Shown: positions 10,601-22,600 of the stretch, one piece after another
Numbering within the stretch: the stretch's first letter is position 1
Layout: each line of letters begins with the position of its first letter
Assembly: GCA_911728455.2 (NCBI GenBank)
Contig: OU452238.1
Location: 13,114,049 to 13,178,048 of the forward strand
Direction: 5' to 3'
DNA length: 64,000 nt
DNA from: Marthasterias glacialis
Taxonomy: Eukaryota > Echinodermata > Asteroidea > Forcipulatida > Asteriidae
The notes under the pieces: model-generated
What the model was told of the DNA's origin: nothing
The model's input: only the letters and a program-made list of their open reading frames with translations
The model's database searches: none
Made by a program: the position numbers and the translations under genes

Positions 10601-13600
10601 GATCTGTGCACTTGGGTCGATACCGGCCACATCTGTGTTTGAAACAGTACACTTCAAATTGTAAAGGATACACCATAGAGGGAAGATCAAACGTGTAAGT
10701 TAAAAGTATTAGGCCTCTTTCATCCACCCATAGGCTTTCTTCATACTCACTGTGGCTCATTATACAGTAAGTGGCAGTTTGTCTCGGTTTTTACAGCATA
10801 CATGTTATGTCTTGAATTAGTGTTGCATTTTCAGTGACAATTTTGCACTGAGAGGAACTGGTGAAACACATTTTAAACAGATCCTTTTGGATTCATTTCT
10901 TGATAGGAGGTAGAGAGATACTCATACAGTGGATTTGAACCAAACAAGTGCAGTCATTCTGTTTGAATTAAAGGATTGGTCCAACAAGTTCAGCATTCAG
11001 TACATTCCCATTGTATAAGTATACAATAATTATGTTAAGTAAACAGTATTTGCTGAATTGCAAATGATTTTCTTTAAACATGGATCTTTTGTATAATCTT
11101 CTACCTTGTTTCATGGAAGTATCAAAGAGCAAACTTTGGTGAAATTCCTTTTTGATTTCAAAGTAAAATAACTGGTACATTTGTGTGAAGTTCAATTTTA
11201 GCAGCGTATGTTGGCCCAATTTAAGCCCGTAGGCCTATAAAAATATACAAAGACAGGTACCCACCCCCCCTCCTGCCCACCCGCCCGACCCAAAGGGGTA
11301 AATTCAAGATAGCTACATATATTGTCCAACATATGAAACATTGGATTTGCAGAATTTCTTAAATGTATAGTTCATGTGAGGTTTGTATTGTTTTTAATAT
11401 ATTCACAGTGTTGGCAAAAATTCAAGCCACAGAAAGGCTGTTGACTGAATCAAGAAAAAAATACAATTACCCCAAAACAAACCATAAAAATAATTTAGAG
11501 TCTACAGAGAGTGACATTTATCTGTGTATTTTGTGTTAGCATCTGTAGTTATCACACATTTAATGGTCAGCTACTGTAAATGGACAATAGAATATTGACA
11601 CAGCCCTTGCTATATAAACTACCAGGGTTGTTATCAGTGATAGAAAAGATTGAACAAGGGTGATAAAAGTTATGAGGATGAATCAGAATGTAATCAGCCA
11701 AACATGGAAGGAGGAAAGTAAAGTGTAGCTAGTTGTGTACAAGTATGTAGCTTGTTGTGTAGTGTTGAACAAATCAGTCTTTTCCCTGTTCATTAACCAG
11801 TTGCTACCAGGATTCTTCCGTTTTTTTCCGTCCAGCCTGACGGGATAATTTTCTCGGAATTGCCAGAATCATTTGACTTTGAGAGTACCACTGGCACAAA
11901 GAAACATTGACTTGACAAAGCCAATAGAACAAAGATACTCTTTATATGGGGATTTTTGGTTTCTCTATTGAAAAAATGTCAAATGCGTGCACCTTAAATT
12001 GCAAAACCTCAGCCGTCAGCTATGGCCGAGGATTGGTGCCAAATCCGGAACCAAGGCTGCATCCCTGGTTCACTCTGAGTTACCTCCATTTAGCCGAAAT
12101 ACAATGAATAAACATTGGAAGCCTCTCGATATCTCGTAGTCCTCTTGGAACAAAAGGGACAAAGGTCTGGAATCGAGCATTACACAATAACCTCCGCACG
12201 AAAGGCAAAAATCTGCGAAATATTCAACACTATGTTTCCTCTGTGTGTAGGTGAAACAAAGTGTTACATGGCTTGTGGGTGTACTGTGCATGCTCAGTAG
12301 TGGAATGTCCGGGCGACCTTTGTTCTGGTAGTCCCATTTTACACTATAGCGTGTTAAAACGTTGCCCGTTTGTTGGCTCGGATAATATGTTTGTGTTATA
12401 TACATGTGTACATGTCATCTGGCGTCTACCAGTTTAAGATACAAATCTTTCTTTGATAGCTTTTTGAGTTGTGCATTTACTGTACACTGTAGGTCTATTA
12501 AATTGTCACCGATGCCACGAACTGACACCTTGTGTACAAAACCATATTTTTTTTAGTTTTCAGTTTTTTTACATGTTTATACAACATTCGTCGTTTCACG
12601 AACTAACACGCACCTTTTTTTCCTTTATTGCTTGTTAATTTAGAATTTAAAACGGACAAAAGCAGTATATTTATCAAGTTCAAAGCATCCAGAGTCCTCA
12701 ATGAGAAAACCAGTTGAAAACACTCTAAAGTTTTAAAGGATAGTGGCATTTCAAAAAGCGTTCAGCTTTAGATGCCATTTTCACTGGTTGCTTTTTTACT
12801 GGTATCTACGTGTGTGCTAGTTCGTGGCGTTAGTGACGAAATGTACAGACTGGATACTGGTCAAAATGTTTTCTTTTGTTTAGTTAAATAGATTTTTTTT
12901 TTAAATTGATCTTCACTGATTTTCTTGTGAGATAATTTGGCGGTTATGTTGAACAAAGAGTCATTGATATGAACTGCAAGATTGCAGCAAACTGCAAATC
13001 AAGTACCTCACACCTTGGAAGCACATACAGATTAAACTGGCCCAAGCAAATAATAAGTGCTCATTTGCTGAGGTGTGTGACAGATTGGCGCACTCATTTG
13101 CCATGATTGGTGAATCAGTTGTAATTATTAAATGGCAACCATGAACGCATTATTGGTCCGCTTAATATAGGAAAATGCACTAAGCGGGTCCAAATGTCTG
13201 ATTGAATTATGTCCCATTCATAGAGCGATACAAGTGCTGTACAATTCTTGTACATGTAGGCACTCTATACACATGATCAGATTTACAAATTCTGCGCGGT
13301 GACTTGATCCCTGGTTTAGTAATGCTCCATTGATTATTGCACCAGTCCCAAAATGTACTCGGTGTAAGTTTATCCTCCGAATCTAGACGATAATATTTTT
13401 TATGGGAGGCTTACAACCACCAAAAGTACACCAAGCCAAGCAAGAATGACTCAAAACCTTGCTGCTCGACTAAGCAGAAAATGCAGCCAGTCTCTCATGG
13501 GTATTGAAAGACTATTGCCATATTGTGGGGCTTAGTTCCATCCCCCCCAAAATCAACCAACCAATAGCCTGTATACTTGACCATCAAACTTGTGCTCCTC

Positions 13601-16600
13601 ACTTGCCAGACTTGTGCTCCTTGGATTCCTTGAGAGTTTGAATCTTGCCTATTTGTTGCAAGAAAAAGTTGATGGTTCTTTCACAAAAGGCAAATGTTGG
13701 TGTGAAGATTTCTTGAAAAGAAAGGGAATTCCATGGAGAAATCTTGCTCTGACTGTGACATCCATCAATCATTTCAAACACAAAAGGGCCAGCTAGGCCA
13801 GACACAGGCTGCGAAAAGAAATAAGCCTGGGGCCACGTTTTCTGATAACACTCCGTCTTTGTGCGCACAACCCCAGCCCGCTAACCAGCTTTTGTCCCAT
13901 GCCGACAAAAAGAGGGGAGAAATCCCTCGACGATGGAGATGCTGGATCAGACTCCTTGGTCGGGACCAAGACCCTGTGTAATCAGAGCAGCCATAAAGAG
14001 CAGAAAAGGGGGGGGGGTGGGGAGATGGGAGGATGCAATCCCATGAATCAGAGCGGAAGCTAGATATGTGTGTGTCTGCCCAAAATTCATGCCCCTGTTG
14101 TAATCCAAGATGATCGTCTGATTGCATGTGATTGACAGGTTTGGCTGGGCTGGACGACATGACAGAGGTGGAGAGAAAGACAGAGGTGCAGAGCTCTATC
14201 TCTCTGACCCCCCCCCCACTCCACTCCAGTTCACTCTGTAATTACAGTCGGCAACGACAAACTGATTGTGATTGAACTGTGGCATCCAATCCAGCACAAA
14301 GTAATTTATACATCCCGAATGATGCCATGAAATCGGGTGGTAATTCTCCCCCCTGTTTCATGATTTCTCAGCTTTTCCTGGAGACAAATGACAGATGGTC
14401 TGTAATAATGAAAAAGCAATTTCAGCAGCAGGGAGCATGTGTTACAAATTGAGTTTCTTGTCGGTGCCTGGTTCGGTTGATCGACATTTTGCGGATCCCC
14501 TGGTTTTATTTCCTGTCTTGTGTGCTTAAAGACAATTCAGGCGAAAGTGTTCTAGAATTGTGTTGGGATGGGACTTTCAAACATGAATGAGTTTAATCTC
14601 AATTTCACGCTGAGATGATAACTCGGAATGATGAATGTTCCTCGCTGGGTTCAAAGCGCTTTTACCCTTTAAGTATGTTTTGGTTTGTCTGAAGAATTTT
14701 ATGTTATGGCAACTTCCAATCTGCATAATTGTCCCTGCTCGGACTGTGTGAAGCTGGAATTATTTAAAATAGTTTTGGTTAATGTATTTTGTATTCACTG
14801 TTATTACTGTGTGTTGTAACAAACTGGTGAAAGACGTTTTTCCTATTTTCTCAAAATGATATGATACTTTTGTTGTTGTCAAAACTCAAAATCACAATAC
14901 TTTCAGAAGATTTGGCATGTATTTTCCAAAATGTGTTGCCTTTGTTTTTCAGTTGTTTGCATTTTTTTCCAAACAGTTAAAGCTGGTTTCATTTGGTGCC
15001 CCGCGTACATTACTGCATAACAATTTATCGCAATCTATGAGAACAATTAATTAAATGATGGATATTAAGTCATATTTACATGTACTTTGATAACGCGCAC
15101 AAAGAATTTATAAACAGGAGTATAGGCTACTTGTACAGGTCACTTTTCTGAATACGGGTGGATGAAAACCCAGCAAATTTATTTTAGGGGAAAAACAGTT
15201 CCCATCCAGCTCCATTTTTGATGGCAACCAAAAATAGTATAGTATAATGTTGGAAACATGACAGACTAAGTGATTTGCAAAGTTCTGATTTAAAAAGGAA
15301 TTAGCGGTTTTGAATTGTTCCGCACAGTTGAACCAACTATCAGCAAAACTTGTGAAGAAGAATTCCGTCTTAGAAAAAAGGATTAACCCTCAGTGATATA
15401 ATTAGACTGCCTAATTTTGTGCATCTGTCTTTAGAATCACCACGTTTAAATAGTTCATACCAAAATAAAATCTTAAAATATTTCCCCCACAACTCGATCT
15501 ATTCATAGTTTTACCTTTTAAGTCAGATTGTTATGCACGTCATTTCTTCTCTGAAGAGAAATCTAACAAACAAATGAAAAACTCTTACACTCTCCATTTG
15601 ACATTTAGGCCAACTGTCAAAGTAACTCAAAATCCCCATCAACCTTAATGGATTTCTTCTCGTCCACCTTTTGCGCGTAAATTTCCGCTTGACCTCCTTT
15701 TTCAATTGGTTTGACATACATCTTGGTGGTTCTTTGCACATTACACACTTGTCAAAATCATCAACCGTTTTATGGATCATAAATAATTTCTTTGTGAACA
15801 GGAAATGGCATGTTATTGCACAAGGAAATTGCCTATAAATGCCAATAAACCTTGAGATAATCGAACTAGACCTGGTAGGGGACCAGCGCAGAGTTATTTG
15901 TCTAAGGCTTTGTTATAGCTAAATGGGGTTGTCATTGTCATGGTGCCTACCACTGTTAGTTTTAGCCTGGGGAAACTGTATAAACATCATAGAAGGGAAT
16001 GTATGTCCCTCATACATGACAACGGATATTTTACTCAGTGTCCATGGACTTTTTCCTTTTAAAATGTTCTTTAGTTGTTTGGGAGGTTGTATGCAACTTG
16101 TGTTTTGCACAGCAAAGCCATTGAGACTACAAGTACTGCCATTTATCAACCACATTTTCAAATAACATAAAGGCAGGGTGATTCAAATGACATTCTGCAG
16201 GATTTTTAATTTGTTTTAATTATAAATATTAGAGAGTTTGTTCTTTTCAAATTAAATGCAGTATGGGTCAAGGTAGGAGCGTCCTCATTGCAGCCCTGGC
16301 TAAAGCTTATCCTACCACCAAGTGGCGGACACTTGAGAAGAACTGCATTATACCCTGCAGCATAGCCATAGGGGGGCCTGGGGGCACGTGCCCCCCCCCC
16401 TACAATTTTCCAGTGCCCCACAGGTGCCCCCCATGAAAAAAAAACCAGAATGCAATTCATTGAAAAACATGGCGCCTGTCCTCCCCCACTGAAAAGATGT
16501 GCCCCCCCCCCCAATGAAAAAATCCTGGCTTAGTTGCTGGGTACACCTTGCCATTGGTTTTAAGAAGAGCACAGTTTTCATGTATATTGCTTCAAGATGT

Positions 16601-19600
16601 CCAGTTTTCAAGAATAAGATAATGAAACTAATTTTGAAATTGGTACACATTTAAAAGAAAACAACATGCGAATGTAATATGGTCTTCATCAGCAATTACC
16701 ATGTGACCATCTGTGACTTTCTCTATATAAAATCCAGTCTCATTAGTACTCGGCCTGTTTACATCTGACAGAAGCTAAGGACAGCTAATAAGAACTCTTT
16801 GTTATACCATTGTTGTAATGACTCCAGTGCTAAATGACATTGCATTGCTTACTGCAGCACTTTGCGCTTACATGATGTACGTAGGTAACCACTCAGCACT
16901 TAGGGATTGTTAGTACCAAATATTCAGCTTGACATGTAGCTGCATACGCAAAGAAAACGCAAACCAATATTCCTTGCTGGCTTGTGATATATGTCTACAT
17001 ACTTATAGTATTTCTCACTGGTGCTTCCTTTGGATTTATGTTTGACCCATTAAGTAAGTGTATGGTAAAACTACTCAATGTAGCTGTGTAATGGGTGTGA
17101 ACAATGTATGTACTTTAACATTTCAATTGAAAAAAAGAGTGCATCTAAAACCAAGAACTGATTCGTAATAAAAGATCACAATACAAACACAGCATAATGT
17201 GGAACTACAGTGAATTTGATGGACAGTCAAGAACAATTCATTTCATGATTTTACTTTATTCCCAAGTTAGAGACTGTAAAGTGCCAGCTCAGTGGCAGCA
17301 CTGGGGACAGAACTCAATCCGTGGCTGGGGAGAAAAAACACTAAAGAATGCAGAAACCCTAGTGCATAGCCAGAGAAAAAAAACATGCCCACACAATCCA
17401 GCTCAAGAACTGTAGAGGCACCAGTTAGAAAGATCCTAAACCCTAAATCAACAAACCGTGGAAAGAAAAACTGGCAAGGCTCTTGGGTAAACAATATGCA
17501 TGGTGTACACAGGCGCAGGGAGCTATGTGTGAGGGCACAAGAATGCCCCTGCCAATGCAGGGTATGTTTTCCCATCTATTCAGCACACTGGGAAAGGCTA
17601 GTGTTTGTCGTTGAGTTTGGTTTTCACCAGTGTGTGCGCACCTGACCCTCTTTTGAGATGCCGCTCCTTCTGTTTGTTTTTGACCTTTTTTTTTCTTGGA
17701 GTGCATCGTACCTCCATGCTAGAATACTGACAGGCTACTGTTAAGTGAACGCTTAAGTTACTCTTGTGTGTTTGTGTAAATCTTGTGCTTTTTAAATTCC
17801 TTGAAGTGGAGATGAGGACCAACAGACGACATTTCTAAAATTCTTCAAACCGATGCAATCACGTTATCATCAGTGTGCGCATAATGAACAGTCTTAAGTA
17901 ATTTTTATAAAACAAATGTGATACTTGATCTTGTGATATGCCGACATCAAGGTTTCTGACATTTTGTACCTGGACACTGTTTAAAAACAAAGAATGGTAA
18001 ATTTGAATGGACTCCAAGACCACATAAACAATATTAGTTATTTAGCATTCATTCATTTCAGCTGCTGCAGGTTGGAGGGATGTGTTTTTGACTTTTTGTA
18101 CAATTATTTTACCTCGCCAATTTCTAATTTTCTGTTAATATTAGATAGACGAAAACAAACAGAGAGTTTATTCCTCTATGAACCCATGTTACTCTCCTTC
18201 AAATGGATTAAGCTGTACCATGGTGGGCCTAATTATCCTCCATGGTTATTGCCTAGAAATGTGTGCCTGTGTTTGTCAGTCTGTCTTGTCAAAACCCTTC
18301 TTAAATCTGTTTAATGATATATGCAATCCATGGCCTAGGCAGGTTTTTTTTTTCTTTTCCTTACAATTACTTAGAAACTTTAATTAGTCTTATCATGAAA
18401 TTAACCTCCATGACTTAAAAAGAAAAACATGCTTAATTCTTTTTTTAAATTTAGGATGTGGTTTCAGTTGTTTCCATTGGATTGGTTGGTGGGGGGATAT
18501 TAAAACGTGAGTTTGTTCACATGACCTTGGTAATTACATAAATTTTACTTGCAAGAAGTTGTACCCTGAATTAAGGCCCTGGTCTGGACAGCTTAATATG
18601 ACACTGAAACAGAAAAGGCAACATAGACCAATAGGTTAATACCAGCAGAAGTATAGCTTCAACAGACCCCTTCATTGATTGCCCTGACAGCATAAAAGCC
18701 TAATAGCTCACTATCCACACACAAACATTGTATTTCCTTCAGGCAACTGTCCCATCTTGTAGCCAGCATCGATTTTTTGTTCTCTGGGACCTACCTAATG
18801 AAAAAAATATGCAATCACAGTCCAGTTCTGGGTGCTCGTCCAAATTAATTCACTGAGGTGTGTAATAACGTTGTGTAAAAATTGGCTCATGGGCAGGCCT
18901 GTTTCTCTGTCTGGTACTTGGTGTGTGGTACAGATTCCTCAGGGTAAAGAAGGAAGGGGGGAGGTTGGAGTGTTGGAGAGTATGGGTGGAAGGCATGATC
19001 AGTTGTGTAGTGTTTGGGATGTGCATGAACGACACCATAAATGTTTGCTTTTGGATAAAAAATTGGTGTTGAAAGTACAGAACGTTATATCTAATGAAAC
19101 TTAAGGTCTGTGTACATACTGTATTTTCCTTTACCTTTTGACTTCATATGAAGAACAACATAATTAAGTAAATAACCCAGCAAAGACAGATCACAGAGAA
19201 AGGACAGACCTTGTATTCACTGTTTGTGATATCCTTGGTGATATTGACCCCTTGCAAACTACAACACATGCAGGGAACATTGCAGGGAACATTGTATGGT
19301 AAATATGTAAACCCTGTGTCACCTAAAATATGCTCTTTACAGCACACTGTGACATTGACTTCCAAAATGGCACGACAAAGTTTATTGTTATGATGATGAT
19401 GCCACTCAGGTGAATTGGATCAATACCTTAAGTCAGTTCAAAAGCCAAACAGCAGCTTTTATTTCCATTTTCCCATTTAATAATAAAATCATTATTTTCA
19501 AACACCAGCTATTTTCCCACCTCTGATCTGAGATATATTTTTCAAGGTGTAGGCCCCTACCAGAAAAAATGAGATAACATTGCAGTTTTTCAAAATTGTA

Positions 19601-22600
19601 TTCTATGGTAAATTCTGTATTTCATTGCTTCATAGTTTTACATAATTGTACAAAAATGTGGGTTATTTTTTATTTTATAATTTACATTTAATATAACTAC
19701 AAGATGTCATCATTTACATTGTATGCATATTTTTCAGTATGAAATTTCATGAATCTTTGTTGTTGGACACATTTTTGTTTTTGCTGTGATTTATTCAAGA
19801 AAAATACCATTGAATGGACCAGGTCCAATATGAACTGAATTTAAATGATATGATTAAAAGTACTTGGCCAACATAATGTCTCAGCTTCCCTTTTGGCAAT
19901 GTTTGGGGAATTGTTTCATTGAAGCTTGGCTAAACATACTAGTTGCACAACTAATCTTCTCTATTTTTCTAAGACTAAGGGCTGTTTAATTAAATGAAAG
20001 GTAACAGGAAATGTTGATGTGATCATCCGAACATATGCCAGGGGAGGTAGACAGGCAATGTCTTTGATTATCAAACATTCGTATTGATGCTTATTAGGTT
20101 GTATTTGGGCTATCAAAAGTAGGCCTGCATGTAACAATAATACATCAAATCTTATTCTTGAATGTCATTTAAAACAAATTTTATTTCAAACATGTAGTAT
20201 TAAATCAAAATGGTTGTTTAAATAAAAAATATAAAAATAAATCAACCTAAAATAAGGATTTTAACCACAAATGAATGTCTGCTTATCTACACCCCCAGAA
20301 AAGCCAACAACGACAAAATATTCCAAAAAGGCTGAGCCACTGAACCAATTATTTGTGTTTCTTTAGAAATGGTTTGAATAATTGTACACATTGTATAGCA
20401 AGATAATGTTATTGGTGTATCTGTGTACAATTTATATGCTTTAAACCCTGCAGCATTTTGAATAACAACTGCCCCAATGTCAATTCACAGTGTAGGGTAA
20501 CTCAATACCAAAGCTAAGCATGGCTGGTTTTAAATGTAAAATACTAAATCCATCCTCCATGATCCATCAAAGTCAGTCAAAAGCCATGGGAAGGAAGGGG
20601 GTGAGCCAAGGTACAACACTGACTGATGTTTGTTCTTTCATTTTTTTTTTCTAGATTATATTATGTCAAGAAATGTGGGACAAACTTGTCCAGCAATACT
20701 TTTGATGGTAGTCCTATTTTTAAGTGAACAAAAAGTGTAACATTTGTTGTTTCTGCTTTTTATCTAAACTCACAACCTATTTAGTTTATCAGCTTAAAGC
20801 CCCAGCTCAACATTGGTAAACTGACTGTAAATGCTTCCATTGTCAAAGTCAAGATATTTGTAACAAAACCAACCTGTGAAAATTTCAGCTCATTTTGTTT
20901 GTTTATTTGCGAGAAAATGGTAAAAATGCATTCAGCATTTTTGTACGCATTCCGATAGGCAGAGTTATCATCTCACTGAGACGAAAACCAATTTTGTGTC
21001 TTTTTTAATTTGTTATTTAAAAACAATAACACTTCAGGCAGAAATATTTCAAGGATAGTTTTCTACCGTCATTATCTTTATACCATGTAAGGTATATGTA
21101 AATCTGTGAACATTTATGTTTTTCTTCTTACCAATGTTGAGCTGGGGCTTTAAGTCACCAAAGCAAATTAAAAAATAAAGACAGTTGTATGTACTTTGCT
21201 AATTTGTTCATTTGGTTCTTTTACTGATGCAGACATCTTTTAAATACCTACATTGGGCAGTGGATATTGTGATCTGTTTGTTCAGATAATCAAAATGGTT
21301 CCCTGTTTCTCTTGATATCTTAGATGGCTTTAGAAGCATCGGCTGCAGGAAGGAGGCAGCATCTATCCAACCTACGTAACAACTGCCCAATGTCACTGGT
21401 AAGTGTTTTCCTAAAATAATATTGATTGTATAATTGTTTGCCCCTGTGTATTTAGGGCCTTTGAACATATCATGACACTTTACAAATGCAGGCTTCTTGA
21501 CAAACATGGACAATGTTACAGAGTTGCATTATAAAAAGTATTGTAAAAAGATATTTAATAACCATGATTTGAATAGCGATGAAAAATAAAATTTGGAATA
21601 AATACTACCCTATTGGAATGTCATTTAAGTTGGTGTTAAGAAGGACTTTACCAGTCTTTATGGTGTATTATTTGCTGTTTACGTAAACAGGTTGTGACAA
21701 CGTACAATTGAGTAATGAACTTGGCGGGCTGAGTGGGTCTTTTATCCATGGAACAGAGCCTCAATAATTCACTGAACACTTGTGTATTCCTTTCCCCTAT
21801 TCATTCGCACACAATAGACACCCAATCTACCCACAATAAAATGAGAAAGTAAGATGATTGTAGTGATAGAAATTAAGGAAATTATACCCTGAAAGATGTC
21901 ATTATACCCTGAAAGATGCTTACTCATCAATAACCATTGTCTAGTTCCTGCTCAGATCACGGATGTATGGGTACAAGAGTCTGTGTTCCGCTGAAAAAGA
22001 TTATTGCATTTCATTCAAAAAAACAGATCAAATACTGTGATTTTTTAATTACACATTATAAATACAGACCAATTATGAGCCAAAACAGATAGAATTACAG
22101 CAGAAAATGTGGACAGTATGAAAAAGAGAAAACTGTTTCTTGGAAGTCTTACAAACGGTCATTGGGTACATGTAGTATATTCTAATGAAGAAGAAGTCCT
22201 ACTAACAGCCTACAGTTCAATTCTTGCGCTTTGTGAAAACAACAAAGAAATTAATAGTGCAAGCTAGCAGTCTCTAAACTTTGCAAGAGAGAAAAGGGAA
22301 GGTTTTTGAGAAAACAATTGACATCAATGAATTGTAATTTTTTTAAAAAACATATTTAAATAATTGTACTCGTGCTTTGCAGCCCTAAAGACAAATTTAG
22401 ATCTTTGACAAAGCAGTTATACATTGTTGGATTTCCGGAACATTTCATGCGAACATTACGTGACAACGGGAACTCACATTTTGTAGAAAATAGTGCAGCC
22501 TTTAACAATGAAATGTTCATTATGATTGCTAGTAAAACATGCTGTGCAGGCTTCAGTCTTCTATTAGGAATTTACAGGCAACGTTTTCTCAAAGATAAAG

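Larger units (their letters stand above)
6155..21323 (+). other. RECK intron 2 (15.2 kb)
   Basis: This phase-0 intron has GTAGGT at the donor and TATCTTAG at the acceptor. It holds one member of an inverted repeat pair (6526-6627), a CCAAT/YY1 block (7749-7886), R1 copies (8734-9286 and 11793-12378), a less AT-rich block (about 13850-14230), a probable hAT-type MITE (16358-16539), the other repeat partner (19307-19425) and a MITE (20793-21154). The stretches 9300-11790, 14300-16350, 16540-19300 and 19430-20790 are AT-rich and I see no gene or named element in them. Antisense open frames at 9473-9832 and 13774-14160 have no recognisable domain. Confidence 0.85.

Noticed and set aside
12070-12405. 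Antisense open frame shared with 63711-63965 as a conserved protein
   Set aside because: Both lie in R1 copies, so the resemblance is explained by repeat homology; copy 1 does not keep the frame.
13774-14160. 128-codon antisense open frame
   Set aside because: It crosses a G-run and a purine tract, has no domain, and follows from the local GC-rich composition.
21324-21326. ATG at the start of exon 3 as a translation start
   Set aside because: It follows an acceptor AG in phase with exon 2 and lies inside the CC1 repeat; the signal peptide is upstream.
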